From positions 496,001 to 560,000 of the forward strand of contig NZ_JAWLPU010000002.1 of NCBI RefSeq assembly GCF_036997485.1: DNA of 64,000 nucleotides. The letters are read 5' to 3'. The position numbers and the translations under genes were made by a program. Of this stretch, positions 9,750-19,796 are shown piece by piece. Every line of letters begins with the position of its first letter. Position 1 is the stretch's first letter. The notes under the pieces were generated by a model. The model made no database searches and was not told the DNA's origin. It saw only the letters and a program-made list of their open reading frames with translations. The stretch comes from Brachyspira pilosicoli (GTDB lineage Bacteria; Spirochaetota; Brachyspiria; Brachyspirales; Brachyspiraceae).

Positions 9750-10289
9750 ATGGCTGTAAAATCTCTTGAAGAAGTTTTATTTTCTATTTTTCAAGGGGAA
9801 TCTAATGCTGCTAATAAATATTCTCAATTTTCTAAGGCATCTAAAAATCCGGCTGTTCAAAAAGTATTTTCCACTACAGCATTAGCAGAAAGAATACATG
9901 CTGAAAAAATGAGAAAGTTAGCATTAAGAAATTCCTTAGATATGGCTAAGTTTGTTCCTCAGTTACTTAATGTTGAAATTGAAAATGATAAAAGTAATTT
10001 AGAGGTAGCTATTAAGGGAGAGGTATATGAGTCTACCATTTTATACCCTCAATTGGCAGAGGTCATGCTTGAGCAACAAAATAAATTAATAAGCTCTACT
10101 GTTACTTCGCTTGGTAAAGTGGAAGTAGAACATGCTAAATTATTTGAATTAATTAAAGATAAATTTCTAAATACAAATGCTGATATTTCTCTATATTTAT
10201 GTCCTAACTGTGGAAATATTTATCTTGATAAATTCCCAGAAACATGTGAGACTTGCGGAGGAGCATCTAAAATGTTTCAAAAATATTAA
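9750..10289 (+). CDS. Rubrerythrin-like protein
   Basis: 179 aa from the preferred ATG at 9750, which has GAAGGA 9 nt upstream; an in-frame ATG at 9702 lacks a ribosome-binding site. A ferritin-like four-helix domain has di-iron ligand motifs (FQGESNAANKY, AERIHAEKM, ESTILYPQLAEV, EVEHAKLF). A C-terminal rubredoxin-like site follows (CPNCGNIY and CETCGG). Rubrerythrins reduce peroxide in anaerobes, which fits an oxygen-sensitive host. The gene ends just before the TPP riboswitch of thiM. Confidence 0.93.
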   Translation: MAVKSLEEVLFSIFQGESNAANKYSQFSKASKNPAVQKVFSTTALAERIHAEKMRKLALRNSLDMAKFVPQLLNVEIENDKSNLEVAIKGEVYESTILYPQLAEVMLEQQNKLISSTVTSLGKVEVEHAKLFELIKDKFLNTNADISLYLCPNCGNIYLDKFPETCETCGGASKMFQKY

Positions 10290-10297
10290 TAGAGATT

Positions 10298-10384
10298 ATA
10301 TCTGGGGAGCTTTAGAAGGCTGAGAGTAAGTTTAAAACTTAGACCCTTATAACCTGTTGGATAATGCCAGTGTAGGGAAATAAT
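10298..10384 (+). promoter_or_regulatory. TPP riboswitch aptamer (THI box)
   Basis: The conserved THI-box segments occur in order: GGGGAGC, GGCTGAGAG, GACCCTTATAACCTG, and GGATAATGCCAG-TGTAGGGAA. They form the three-way junction that binds thiamine pyrophosphate. It lies between rubrerythrin and thiM and is followed by an intrinsic terminator, so it is expected to switch thiM off by premature termination when TPP is abundant. Confidence 0.96.
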
Positions 10385-10399
10385 TTTGTGTTAAAAAAT

Positions 10400-10435
10400 A
10401 CGAGATCAGTTTTCTTAAATTGGTCTCGTTTTTTT
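10400..10435 (+). terminator. Riboswitch-controlled terminator
   Basis: A 12-bp stem (10400-10411 with 10418-10429, two G-U pairs), 6-nt loop, then a run of T. It sits 16 nt after the TPP aptamer and ends 25 nt before the thiM start. Confidence 0.88.
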
Positions 10436-10460
10436 ATAATTTTTTAGAGGTGTTATTATT

Positions 10461-11255
10461 ATGTATGATTTACAACATGAAATATCTAATGCTATAAAAA
10501 ATATGAAAGCTAAAAGTCCATTAGTACATAACATCACAAATTATGTTGTTATGCAAATTACTGCTAATGCGCTGCTTGCGGCGGGGGCTTCTCCTGTGAT
10601 GACATTTGAAAAAGAAGAGTTTGAGGATATGCTTTCTATTGCTTCATCGCTTGTTGTTAATATTGGAACCTTGACAAAAACTTCTATTGAGGCTATGCAT
10701 AGTGCATGCGAAATAGCCAATAAAAAAAATGTACCTTTTGTGCTTGACCCTGTGGGAGCGGGTGCTACAAAATTAAGGACTAAAACAGCTATTGATTTAA
10801 TTAAAAATTATAATCCTAAAGTTGTGAGAGGAAATGCTTCCGAAATAATGGTGCTTGCAGGAGAGAGCATAAAAACTAAAGGGGTTGACAGCAGTGCTAA
10901 TGTTAATATGGCATTAGAGTCAGGGAAATATTTGGCTAAAGAATATAATACAGTTGTGAGCATAAGCGGTGAAACTGATATTATCACAGACGGAGATAAA
11001 GTTTTATATGTAAGCGGAGGTTCCACTTTAATGCCTTTAAATACTGGTATGGGGTGCACATCTACTGCTATAACTGGAGCTATGCTTGCTGTTGCTGAGC
11101 CTTTAATTGCTGCTGCTTCTGCTATGTGTATAATGGCTTCTGCTGGTGAAAAAGCTTCAAAAAAAGCTGAAGGTCCTGGCAGTTTTGCAGTTGCTTTTAT
11201 AGACGAGCTTTATAAACTTAATATTGATGACGCTTCAAAAAGAGTTAGTTTATAA
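10461..11255 (+). CDS. thiM: Hydroxyethylthiazole kinase
   Basis: 264 aa. It phosphorylates 4-methyl-5-hydroxyethylthiazole to salvage the thiazole half of thiamine. Motifs match ThiM: KSPLVHNITNYVVMQITANALLAAGASPVM at the N-terminus, PFVLDPVGAGATKLRT, RGNASEIMVLAGE, and NTGMGCTSTAITGAMLAV with the catalytic Cys in GCTST. A GAGGTG ribosome-binding site precedes the ATG. It is the only thiamine gene in the window, and the TPP riboswitch upstream confirms the pathway. The product normally passes to ThiE, which is not encoded here. Confidence 0.97.
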   Translation: MYDLQHEISNAIKNMKAKSPLVHNITNYVVMQITANALLAAGASPVMTFEKEEFEDMLSIASSLVVNIGTLTKTSIEAMHSACEIANKKNVPFVLDPVGAGATKLRTKTAIDLIKNYNPKVVRGNASEIMVLAGESIKTKGVDSSANVNMALESGKYLAKEYNTVVSISGETDIITDGDKVLYVSGGSTLMPLNTGMGCTSTAITGAMLAVAEPLIAAASAMCIMASAGEKASKKAEGPGSFAVAFIDELYKLNIDDASKRVSL

Positions 11256-11308
11256 TTCTTACTTTTTTTACAAATAATATTAAATTTTATCAGAATAAAA
11301 AATGTTTG

Positions 11309-11348
11309 AAAATGATATTAATATAGTGTATTATATTAATATCATTTT
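11309..11348 (+). terminator. Long AT-rich hairpin between thiM and the lipoprotein operon
   Basis: A perfect 17-bp inverted repeat (11309-11325 and 11332-11348) with a 6-nt loop, followed by TGTTTTT. It lies 54 nt after the thiM stop and 17 nt before the lipoprotein ATG. It may terminate thiM transcription, or be a structured leader or operator of the next operon. The stem is A/T-rich, so it would be a weak terminator. Confidence 0.55.
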
Positions 11349-11364
11349 TGTTTTTGGGGTGGAT

Positions 11365-13128
11365 ATGATAAAAAAAATAGCTATTATGTTTTTTATTTTG
11401 ATATTAATAGTATCTTGTAAAAAAATAAATTTACTGCCCCCAACATATATACCGCCTCCAACAGCATTTCCAAATATAGGCGAAGAATTGCCAGACTATC
11501 CAACACCCTCACCAATACTCCCCCCTCCTGAAATAACAGAAAACATTACAATCGAAATAAAACCAGAAATAGTTCAAAATGGAACAGTATTTGGAGGATA
11601 TGGAAGAAGATTCAAATATAAAAATGAATGGTATGTGTTAGCTACAAATGAATATGAATACAAACCTGAAACAAAAACTCTTAATCCTACAGGAAAAGGA
11701 GCTTTATTAAAAATAGGCAGTGATGGAAGTACAATAACAAAAATACATAGCCTCTCATTAAGTGATGATTTAGAAAAATTTGAATATTGGACAAATTTAA
11801 ATTCACAAAAGTTGCTAATAGAAGAAAATAAACTCAGCATACCATCAAAATCTAAACAGAAAGTAGAATGTTTTGACACTTATCCCCGCAGATTAGAGGT
11901 TGGTAATTTTTATTATAATAATCTTTTTATATTTGGCTGTTATCGTCAATTATTTATCTATACTCAAAACAGAGAAACTTCTGATTTAATAAATTGGTTA
12001 GACTCTGCAAATGAAATAGAAAAAACAGTTTATGATATTCCACTCCCTGATGATTTTAATTTATCTATACAAGGTGTATATGGTATGGATACTTTAGAAT
12101 TTTCTGCTTTATTTTATATAAAAGGTAAGTTATTTATTGTAGGACAAAAGTCTTTCGCAGATGACAATAGATATGGTTATAGAGATCCTCAAGCATCTAT
12201 ATATACTGATGATTCAAATGAATATTATGTAGTAGATATAACAAAAGATGTTTCTGATAATGATAATTGGGAAAAATATGAAATTCCTTTTCCTCAAAAA
12301 AGACAGCAGTTTAAAATATTGTATGATAAAAATAAATTAGATAAAATATACGTATACGGCGGAATATCAGTAGATTATGAATATAAATATGGAGATGGAC
12401 ATAATTTCAAAGCTTGGCTACCTAGTACTAATGCTTTTTATAGTGAAAAAGATGGAATATGGTCTACAGAAGATGGAATAAATTGGAAAGAAGAAAAAAA
12501 TATAGATATAAGCAAACTCGATAATTACTATTATAATAATAATAAAAATAAAATTGATATAGTTGGAAATTATGACTTTGAAGATGGCACACCTTTAGAG
12601 CCTTCTTATACAGAATTAAACGGTAAATATTACAGAACCTTTAACAGCACTTATCCTATTCCCCCTATTAAAGAAATTAAAGAAACTGTTGATAGATTAG
12701 AAACTAATTTTACAGTTACAGAAGAGCATATTAGAAAATCTGGTTCTTATCAGCTGCAGGTGTCTTCAGTGCCTCCTGATAAAGCTCAGGAATCTGACTG
12801 GGTTAATATTGTACCAAATAATGAAATAACTTCTATTATAGGCTGGGAAAGCGGAGGAAGTGATTTGTTTACTTTCAACAACAAAATAGTTCGTTTAGCT
12901 GATTATGACAGAGAGTTTCAACTTGATGCTCAATATGAAACAGCTTTGAATCTTGCAGAAAAATATTATAATTTACTTTTAACATCACCCATATCAGAGT
13001 TTAAAAAATATGATTATTATTTTCTATATTATAAAGCTATGGCTGATATGTTAAAAATAATTAAAAATAATGGCAGCGCTTATTTCCGACCTGATGAGGC
13101 TGTTACGCATTACACTTTTGAGCTTTAG
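11365..13128 (+). CDS. Asp-box-like lipoprotein, paralogue 2
   Basis: 587 aa from the ATG at 11365, which has GGGGTGG just upstream; an earlier in-frame ATG at 11302 would bury the signal peptide. Lipobox LIVSC gives lipidated Cys18. A proline-rich linker (PPTYIPPPTAF...SPILPPPE) follows, then FGGYGRRFKYKNEWYVLA, TSDLINW, and WSTEDGINW, an Asp-box-like motif. It ends EAVTHYTFEL. It is closer to the copy at 17940-19676 than to the one at 2243-3967. It is the first gene of an operon with a barrel-like protein (3-nt gap) and an OmpA-domain lipoprotein. A surface-exposed propeller is inferred; no enzyme site is evident. Confidence 0.8.
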   Translation: MIKKIAIMFFILILIVSCKKINLLPPTYIPPPTAFPNIGEELPDYPTPSPILPPPEITENITIEIKPEIVQNGTVFGGYGRRFKYKNEWYVLATNEYEYKPETKTLNPTGKGALLKIGSDGSTITKIHSLSLSDDLEKFEYWTNLNSQKLLIEENKLSIPSKSKQKVECFDTYPRRLEVGNFYYNNLFIFGCYRQLFIYTQNRETSDLINWLDSANEIEKTVYDIPLPDDFNLSIQGVYGMDTLEFSALFYIKGKLFIVGQKSFADDNRYGYRDPQASIYTDDSNEYYVVDITKDVSDNDNWEKYEIPFPQKRQQFKILYDKNKLDKIYVYGGISVDYEYKYGDGHNFKAWLPSTNAFYSEKDGIWSTEDGINWKEEKNIDISKLDNYYYNNNKNKIDIVGNYDFEDGTPLEPSYTELNGKYYRTFNSTYPIPPIKEIKETVDRLETNFTVTEEHIRKSGSYQLQVSSVPPDKAQESDWVNIVPNNEITSIIGWESGGSDLFTFNNKIVRLADYDREFQLDAQYETALNLAEKYYNLLLTSPISEFKKYDYYFLYYKAMADMLKIIKNNGSAYFRPDEAVTHYTFEL

Positions 13129-13131
13129 ATT

Positions 13132-14403
13132 ATGGATTCACTAATGAAAAGATTATTATTTGTATTTCTATTAGTTATTTTTAATTCGTTTAATTTATTT
13201 TCGCAGTTTTTTCCGCCTGTAATACCTGATATTAATTATGGAACTTTTATTAATGCTTATGTAAAATCAACTGGAAGATATAATAATATTCCTGAAGAAA
13301 CTTTGAATATTTTAATTGAAAGCGAACAAATGAATAAACTTTTTGATGACGGTATAAAAACATTTACATTTGGAGAACTTATAACCATAGCTCAAAATCC
13401 AGAAAAAATTCTTGATACTACTACAAACGAATCTGTAATATTATTAGTTGGAACGACTTTAGGTTTCTTAGAATTAGCTAATATGCAGCAAGGTACAGCA
13501 ACTGCAGTTATAAATGCATTAAAAAAGAAAACAGCTTTTAATGCGGCATCTGGTAATAATACAGGTCTTCTTATACCAATGCATACACCTATAGGAAGTT
13601 TTGGAATTAATTTATATAGTGATGTGCCTTTATATTCTGCAGAAAAAATAAAAAATTCTACAAAAAATGATTATGAATCATTATCAGACTCTTTAGAACT
13701 TCTTCCCATTCCTCATATTAATGCCTATTTGCAAGTGAATCTTGGTCCTATACCTTTAGCTCTCACTATTAGGGGTGGGATTTCTTTAGGGTTTAAGGAT
13801 ATTTATGGCATAGTTGTAAATGATGTTGAAATAGAATCTTTAGGCTATAATATAGGGGCTTCTTTAAAGGCTTATCTTTTTAGAACTAAATATTTCTTTG
13901 GTGATGTAAGAATGGATTTTAATTATGATGAAGGCAATTTAAAAATGTCTGCTAACAATAGAAATGTATATGTTCCTCTTTATCTTGGTTATAATGGAGG
14001 GACAGACACTGGAGTGGTATTTAATGGAAATGCATTTTTAGAATCCAAATGGAAAACTTTTGCTTTAAGCCCAAAGATTGTATTTGGTTTTAAAATGAGA
14101 GATAAAGTTCCTGTTATACAATATTTAGATGCTTATTTTTCTGTTGGGGCTGATATTGTATTTGGAAGTTTAGATTCAAAAGTGGGCGTTAATGGCATAG
14201 GAAGTTATGCTAATATTGTTGGGCATGAGATAACTGTTAATGATTTGTATATGCCAAATTCAGAAGATAAAATGTCTTATAAGCTTTATGATATGAGAGT
14301 GGGTTTTCATTTTGATATATTCTATCAATCTTTTTCTATAGAATATGGTATATTTACAAAGCAGCTTGCTATTTCATTTATACCAATTAATATAAGGTTT
14401 TAA
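13132..14403 (+). CDS. Probable outer-membrane beta-barrel protein
   Basis: 423 aa. The signal peptide is about 1-25 (KRLLFVFLLVIFNSFNLFSQ), with a second possible start at codon 5. The N-terminal third is helical and polar; from about residue 150 onward it alternates polar and hydrophobic residues in short strands (INAYLQVNLGPIPLALTIR, YFFGDVRMDFNY) and ends in a strand finishing with Phe (FIPINIRF), as outer-membrane barrels do. No family was recognised. Its position between two lipoproteins suggests a shared envelope complex. Confidence 0.65.
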   Translation: MDSLMKRLLFVFLLVIFNSFNLFSQFFPPVIPDINYGTFINAYVKSTGRYNNIPEETLNILIESEQMNKLFDDGIKTFTFGELITIAQNPEKILDTTTNESVILLVGTTLGFLELANMQQGTATAVINALKKKTAFNAASGNNTGLLIPMHTPIGSFGINLYSDVPLYSAEKIKNSTKNDYESLSDSLELLPIPHINAYLQVNLGPIPLALTIRGGISLGFKDIYGIVVNDVEIESLGYNIGASLKAYLFRTKYFFGDVRMDFNYDEGNLKMSANNRNVYVPLYLGYNGGTDTGVVFNGNAFLESKWKTFALSPKIVFGFKMRDKVPVIQYLDAYFSVGADIVFGSLDSKVGVNGIGSYANIVGHEITVNDLYMPNSEDKMSYKLYDMRVGFHFDIFYQSFSIEYGIFTKQLAISFIPINIRF

Positions 14404-14420
14404 GAGTTTAAGGGGTTAAT

Positions 14421-15011
14421 ATGAGTTATAAAATATTTTTGTTCGTTTTAATTCCTTTTGTTTTAATTTCTTGTTTTATACCAGAGAGAAGAATGTATTT
14501 TTCTTGGGATAAACCTAAAAATATTGAAAGTGAATGTAATTATAATTTTGTTTTAAGCACTAATATGAGTATTATTCAAACTGAAAGAGGATATTTACTT
14601 AACACAGATAGAGAAATATATTATAAAGTTGGAGCAAAAAAGGCATATAATATAGAAGATTATACTTATGTAATGAATGAAATGATTAGCTTTATGAGTA
14701 ACAATAGAAATGCTATATTAATAGTAGAAGGGCATGCTGATGAGATAAGCAAAGAAAAATTAGATTTAAATATGAGGCTTTCTCTTCAAAGGGCAAGTGT
14801 TATAAGAGATGTCATAGTTTCTTTTGGTATTTCTCATGAAAGAGTAAAGATTTATCCGTATAGTTATTTTGCTCCTAAATACACTACTAATACTTTTCAA
14901 AATAGAAGAGTTGATTTTGTGGCATTGAAATGTGAAAATCAATTAAGCAATTATAATTATTATTACAGCAACTATTATAGTAATTATTATATTAATAATA
15001 CAAATTATTAA
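14421..15011 (+). CDS. OmpA-domain lipoprotein
   Basis: 196 aa. Lipobox VLISC gives lipidated Cys18. The C-terminal half is an OmpA-like peptidoglycan-binding domain: ILIVEGHADEIS, LSLQRASVIRDVIVSFGI and NRRVDFVAL. These correspond to the conserved GHAD, R..AV...L...G and NRRV motifs that bind diaminopimelate. The protein ends in an Asn/Tyr-rich tail (SNYYSNYYINNTNY). It is third in the operon, 17 nt after the barrel gene, and would anchor the complex to the cell wall. Confidence 0.85.
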   Translation: MSYKIFLFVLIPFVLISCFIPERRMYFSWDKPKNIESECNYNFVLSTNMSIIQTERGYLLNTDREIYYKVGAKKAYNIEDYTYVMNEMISFMSNNRNAILIVEGHADEISKEKLDLNMRLSLQRASVIRDVIVSFGISHERVKIYPYSYFAPKYTTNTFQNRRVDFVALKCENQLSNYNYYYSNYYSNYYINNTNY

Positions 15012-15015
15012 AAAA

Positions 15016-15043
15016 GGCTTAGTAAAATATTTATTACTAAGCC
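15016..15043. terminator. Bidirectional terminator
   Basis: A 10-bp stem GGCTTAGTAA (15016-15025) and TTACTAAGCC (15034-15043), between the ends of two convergent units (the lipoprotein operon and clpB). Confidence 0.78.
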
Positions 15044-15063
15044 CTTAATATTTTTATTTAATA

Positions 15064-17643
15064 TTATTTTTCAAAAACCAAACCATCACCTTCTTTTACA
15101 ACTTTTATAGTATCTCCTTCTAAATATTTTCCAGCAAGCATTTCTTTAGCTAAAGGATTTTCTATATAATTCTGTATCGCTCTTTTTAATGGTCTTGCTC
15201 CAAACTGTGGATCATAACCAATATCAGCAATATAGTCTATAGCCTCATCGCTTACATCTAAAGTTATTCTTCTGTCTTTAAGTCTGTTAGCAACTCTTGC
15301 TATTTGATTTCTTACTATCTCAGCAATATATTTTTTGTCAAGTCTAGTAAATGTTATTATCTCATCTATTCTGTTTAAGAACTCTGGTCTAAATGACATT
15401 TTTAATAGTTCCTGAATCTTTTCTTTGATATCATTAGTATCATTAGCTTCAAGAATTAAATCAGAGCCTAAATTACTTGTCATTATGATAATAGCATTTT
15501 TGAAATCTACTATTCTTCCTTGTCCGTCAGTAAGTCTTCCATCATCTAATACCTGAAGTAAAACATTAAATACATCAGGGTGAGCTTTTTCTATCTCATC
15601 AAATAATATAACAGAATAAGGTCTTCTTCTAACTGCTTCAGTTAATTGTCCTCCTTCATCATAACCTACATATCCAGGAGGGGCTCCTATAAGTCTAGTA
15701 ACAGAAAACTTCTCCATATACTCACTCATATCGATTCTTGTTAAAGCTTTTTCATCGCTAAACAAGAAATCAGCAAGAGTCTTAGCAAGTTCAGTTTTAC
15801 CAACCCCAGTAGGTCCTATAAATAAGAAACTTCCAAGAGGTTTGTTTTCATCAGAAAGACCTGCTCTGTTTCTTCTAATAGCATCAGCAACTGAAGTGAT
15901 AGCTTCATCTTGTCCTACAACTCTTTTATGTAATACTTCTTCAAGCTGTAAATATTTTTGTTTTTCACTTGTAAGCATTTTACTTACAGGTATTCCAGTC
16001 CACACAGATATTACTCTTGCTATATCATCTTCAGAAATCTCTTCTCTTAAAAGTCTTTTCTTATCAGAGTTTTTAGCTTCTTCCATAGCTTTTGCTGCTT
16101 CTTCTAATTTTTTCTGTAATTCTGGTATTTTACCATATTTTATTTCAGCAGCTTTAGCTAAATTGCCTTCTCTTGTATATTGAGTTTCTTTTATATTTAA
16201 AGCTTCAAGTTCTTCTTTTAATTTTCTACTCTCTTCAATTCTTCCTTTTTCATTATCCCATTGAAGTTTCATAGCATTACGTTCTTCAGAAAGTTCAGAT
16301 AATTCTTTTTCAAGTTTTTCTAATCTTTCTTTAGATGCTGCATCATTTTCTTTTGAAAGAGCTTGTTTTTCTATATTAAGCTGTAATATTTTTCTTTCAA
16401 TTTTATCAAGTTCTGTAGGCTGACTGTCTATCTCTATTTTTAATTGGCTTGCAGCTTCATCTACCAAGTCAATAGCTTTGTCTGGTAAGAATCTGTTAGT
16501 TATGTATCTATTAGATAAAACAGCAGCAGCAACTAATGCATCGTCTTTTATTCTAACACCATGATGAACTTCGTATTTATCTTTTAAACCTCTTAATATT
16601 GAAATAGTATCTTCAACAATAGGCTCTTTACAATAAACTTGTTGGAATCTTCTCTCAAGTGCTTTATCTTTTTCAATATATTTTCTGTATTCATCTAAAG
16701 TAGTTGCACCTATTGCCCTTAATTCCCCACGTGCTAATGCAGGTTTTAATAGATTAGAAGCATCCATTGCTCCCTCTGTAGCACCAGCTCCTACAAGAGT
16801 ATGAAGCTCATCTATAAATAATATAATGCTTCCTTCAGATTTTTCTATCTCTGTAATAACAGCTTTTAATCTCTCTTCAAACTCTCCTCTGAATTTTGCA
16901 CCAGCTACTAATGCACCTAAATCTAAAGCTAATAGCCTTTTATCTTTAAGTCCCTCAGGTACATCTTGAGAAACTATTCTTCTTGCAAGTCCTTCAACAA
17001 TAGCAGTCTTACCAACACCAGGCTCACCTATAAGTACAGGGTTGTTTTTTGTTCTTCTTGACAACACCTGCATAACGCGTCTTATCTCTTCATCTCTTCC
17101 TATAACAGGGTCAATTTTTTCAGCCTCTGCTAATGCTGTTAAATCACGGCAATATTTATCAAGTGCCTGCATTTTTGCTTCTGGGTCTTGGCTATTTACG
17201 CTTTGACCTTTTCTTAAATCTTTTAATGCACTTAAAACTTCTTTTTTGCTTATACCGCTTTTTCTAAGCATGTCACCTGCTTTGTTGTCTGCTTCAACAA
17301 GTGCTAAAAATATATGCTCTGTTGATACATATTGGTCTTTTAAAGCACTCGCTTCTTTTTCTGCTTTTGCTAAAACTTTACCAGCATTAGTAGAGAGATG
17401 TAACTGTACATTTTCGCCTGTAACCTTTACATTTTCATCAACTAATCTTTGGGTTTTATCTATTAATGTGTTTATAGGAACGCCTATTCTTTCAACTAAT
17501 GGCTGAATAAGTCCGTCCTCTTGTTTTAATAATGCAAGAAGTAAATGCTCGCTTTTTATTTCGTTATGGTCTTCACCATTAGCTATATTAGCAGCTTCAT
17601 TTACTGCCTCTTGGGCTTTTATTGTATATTTATTATAATCCAT
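15064..17643 (-). CDS. clpB: ClpB disaggregase chaperone
   Basis: 859 aa, full length. An N-terminal Clp repeat domain (about 1-145) is followed by AAA-1 with Walker A GEPGVGKT at 206-213 and [16 protein letters not shown]. The long coiled-coil middle domain spans about 390-530, and AAA-2 carries GPTGVGKTE. ClpB threads aggregated proteins through a hexameric pore with DnaK. The middle domain and the lack of a zinc finger distinguish it from ClpA and ClpC. The start [14 protein letters not shown] is the usual one. No CIRCE operator was found upstream, but a short GC-rich imperfect hairpin lies in the leader near 17655-17673. Confidence 0.97.
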   Translation of the reverse strand: MDYNKYTIKAQEAVNEAANIANGEDHNEIKSEHLLLALLKQEDGLIQPLVERIGVPINTLIDKTQRLVDENVKVTGENVQLHLSTNAGKVLAKAEKEASALKDQYVSTEHIFLALVEADNKAGDMLRKSGISKKEVLSALKDLRKGQSVNSQDPEAKMQALDKYCRDLTALAEAEKIDPVIGRDEEIRRVMQVLSRRTKNNPVLIGEPGVGKTAIVEGLARRIVSQDVPEGLKDKRLLALDLGALVAGAKFRGEFEERLKAVITEIEKSEGSIILFIDELHTLVGAGATEGAMDASNLLKPALARGELRAIGATTLDEYRKYIEKDKALERRFQQVYCKEPIVEDTISILRGLKDKYEVHHGVRIKDDALVAAAVLSNRYITNRFLPDKAIDLVDEAASQLKIEIDSQPTELDKIERKILQLNIEKQALSKENDAASKERLEKLEKELSELSEERNAMKLQWDNEKGRIEESRKLKEELEALNIKETQYTREGNLAKAAEIKYGKIPELQKKLEEAAKAMEEAKNSDKKRLLREEISEDDIARVISVWTGIPVSKMLTSEKQKYLQLEEVLHKRVVGQDEAITSVADAIRRNRAGLSDENKPLGSFLFIGPTGVGKTELAKTLADFLFSDEKALTRIDMSEYMEKFSVTRLIGAPPGYVGYDEGGQLTEAVRRRPYSVILFDEIEKAHPDVFNVLLQVLDDGRLTDGQGRIVDFKNAIIIMTSNLGSDLILEANDTNDIKEKIQELLKMSFRPEFLNRIDEIITFTRLDKKYIAEIVRNQIARVANRLKDRRITLDVSDEAIDYIADIGYDPQFGARPLKRAIQNYIENPLAKEMLAGKYLEGDTIKVVKEGDGLVFEK

Positions 17644-17939
17644 ATTCTAATTAATTGACGGCTCTTAAACCGCCTAACTCCTTTATAAATTAATTATTTT
17701 TATTAAATAATTTTGTTTCAGCATTCAATTGCTGTACGCTTATATATATGCAAAAAATATGCCAAACAAATATATAAAAATGTGTTGTTTTTATACGTTG
17801 TAACTATATTTTTATATTTGTTTTTATGTTTCAATTAATATAATTGTATAAATTTTATATATAAAAAACAAGTATATTGTATAAAAATAATACTATAAAT
17901 TTATATTCTCTATCAATATAGCATATTAATTCTTATTTT

Positions 17940-19676
17940 TTAATTCAACTCAAATGTGTAATGTGTAAAAGCTTTCTCTGGTTTGAAATAATTATTGCTT
18001 TTATCTTTAATTATTTTAATCATATCTGCCATAGCTTTATAGTATAAGAAGTAATAACAATTCTTTTTATACTCTGATATAGGAGAGTTTATAAGTAAAT
18101 TATAATATTGCTTAGATAAATTCAATGCTTCTTCATATTGAGTGTTTAATTTGAACTCTCTGTCATAATCTAGCAAACGTACTAATTTGCCATTAAAATT
18201 AAATAAATCTCCTCCACCGCTTTCCCATGCTGTAGATGAGGTTATTTGATTTTTAGGAACTATAGTAATCCAATCTGTTTCTTTGGCATTATCAGGGTGA
18301 ACAGATGATACTTGAATTTGATAAATGCCTGAATTTTTTACATGTTCTTCTGTAACTGTGAAATTAGTTTCAAACCTTTCAGCAGCCTCCATAATTTCTT
18401 TTACAGGAGGAATTGGATAGGTTGTATTGAAAGTTCTGTAATATTTGCCGTTAAGTTCTGTATATTTAGGTTCAAAAGGAGTACCATCATCAGAGGCTAT
18501 ATATGTAATTAAAGGATTTATTTTAAGATAGTTTACAATCTCTCCAGCATACCTAAAAGGATACGGTGTTTTTTCTAGCTCCCAATTAATACCATCTTCA
18601 GTAGACCATATTCCATCTTCCATAGTAGGTAGATAGGCTTTTAATATATCAAGATACCAATATCCTTCAGAAGCTTTATATTTATATGCGTATGAATTTC
18701 CTCCTGCCATATACATTTTTTTACCGTCATAACGATAATTATCAATCCTAGTTCTTCTTCCCCAAGGTGTTTCATTGGTTTGCCAATTTTTAGGGTCAGA
18801 TGTATCTTTTCCAACATCTATACTATAATAATATTTTGAATCCAAATAAAAATCTTCACTTGACGGAGGAATAAATCCATCTGTATAATAATCATATACT
18901 GTAGGGTGAGTAAATAATAAAAATTTACCTTTAAAATACATTAATGTAGTATCAGCATGTCCTGAACCGATTCTTCCTTGGAAATTCGGATTATCAAAAT
19001 CTAATTTAGGCAAAATATATTCCTTTTTATAAACATCAGGAGAGTCAATCCAATTTATCAAGTCTGAAGTTTCCTTGCCTCTTAAATTAAGGAAAACAGA
19101 TGATATATATTTAAAATTAGTATTATAATATTTTATGTTTTTATATTCATATTTTTTCTCTGTTTTTGTATATATTGATCCATAGTCACCAGATGTAGGA
19201 ATTCTTACTTTGCTTTCTTCTATTAAAACTTTTCTTGAATTAAGATTAGTCCAATATTCTATTTTTTCCAAATCATCATTTAATGAAAGACTATATATTT
19301 TTGTTATAGTTTTTCCATTATTATCTATTTTTAGTACAGCCCCTTTACCTGTTGGAGTTAATATTTTAGTATTAGGGTCATATTTATATTCATTAGTTGC
19401 TAATATATGCCATTCATTATTGAATTTAAATCTTCTTCCATATCCTCCAAATACTATTCCGTCTTTCACAATTTCTGGAGTAACGATGATATTTTTTTCT
19501 TCTGTTTTTTCAGGAGGTATAGGAAGCACTGGACTTGGTGTTGGATATTGAGGAATTTTTTCATTGTTTTTAAATTCAGTAGGGGGAGGTATAATAGAAG
19601 GAGTTAATAAATTTACTTTTTTACAAGATATTAACAGATTTAGAATAATTAAAAGTAAAAGTATTTTATTTTTCAT
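17940..19676 (-). CDS. Asp-box-like lipoprotein, paralogue 3
   Basis: 578 aa. Lipobox LLISC gives lipidated Cys18, followed by a proline-rich linker (PSIIPPPTEF, SPVLPIPPE). It shares FGGYGRRFKFNNEWHILATNEY, NPTGKGAVLKI-like and TSDLINW stretches with the 11365 copy. It carries WSTEDGINW, an Asp-box-like motif, and ends FTHYTFEL. It is not linked to a barrel or OmpA gene; clpB lies about 300 nt downstream on the same strand. A role in the outer membrane or at the surface is inferred. Confidence 0.78.
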   Translation of the reverse strand: MKNKILLLLIILNLLISCKKVNLLTPSIIPPPTEFKNNEKIPQYPTPSPVLPIPPEKTEEKNIIVTPEIVKDGIVFGGYGRRFKFNNEWHILATNEYKYDPNTKILTPTGKGAVLKIDNNGKTITKIYSLSLNDDLEKIEYWTNLNSRKVLIEESKVRIPTSGDYGSIYTKTEKKYEYKNIKYYNTNFKYISSVFLNLRGKETSDLINWIDSPDVYKKEYILPKLDFDNPNFQGRIGSGHADTTLMYFKGKFLLFTHPTVYDYYTDGFIPPSSEDFYLDSKYYYSIDVGKDTSDPKNWQTNETPWGRRTRIDNYRYDGKKMYMAGGNSYAYKYKASEGYWYLDILKAYLPTMEDGIWSTEDGINWELEKTPYPFRYAGEIVNYLKINPLITYIASDDGTPFEPKYTELNGKYYRTFNTTYPIPPVKEIMEAAERFETNFTVTEEHVKNSGIYQIQVSSVHPDNAKETDWITIVPKNQITSSTAWESGGGDLFNFNGKLVRLLDYDREFKLNTQYEEALNLSKQYYNLLINSPISEYKKNCYYFLYYKAMADMIKIIKDKSNNYFKPEKAFTHYTFELN

Positions 19677-19735
19677 GATAGTTATAATTCTATATTATAA
19701 ATTTTATTTTTCAAGTTATTTACTATTATTTATAA

Positions 19736-19763
19736 TTGACTTTGAATTAGTATACTATATAAT
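19736..19763 (+). promoter_or_regulatory. Promoter of the aldo/keto reductase gene
   Basis: A -35 TTGACT at 19736-19741, 16-bp spacer, and a perfect -10 TATAAT at 19758-19763. AAAGGAG ribosome-binding site follows before the ATG at 19797. Confidence 0.7.
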
Positions 19764-19796
19764 TTATATACAATAATAAAGGAGTAGTATATAAAT

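Noticed and set aside
17644-17720. CIRCE heat-shock operator upstream of clpB
   Set aside because: No TTAGCACTC-N9-GAGTGCTAA or close variant was found.
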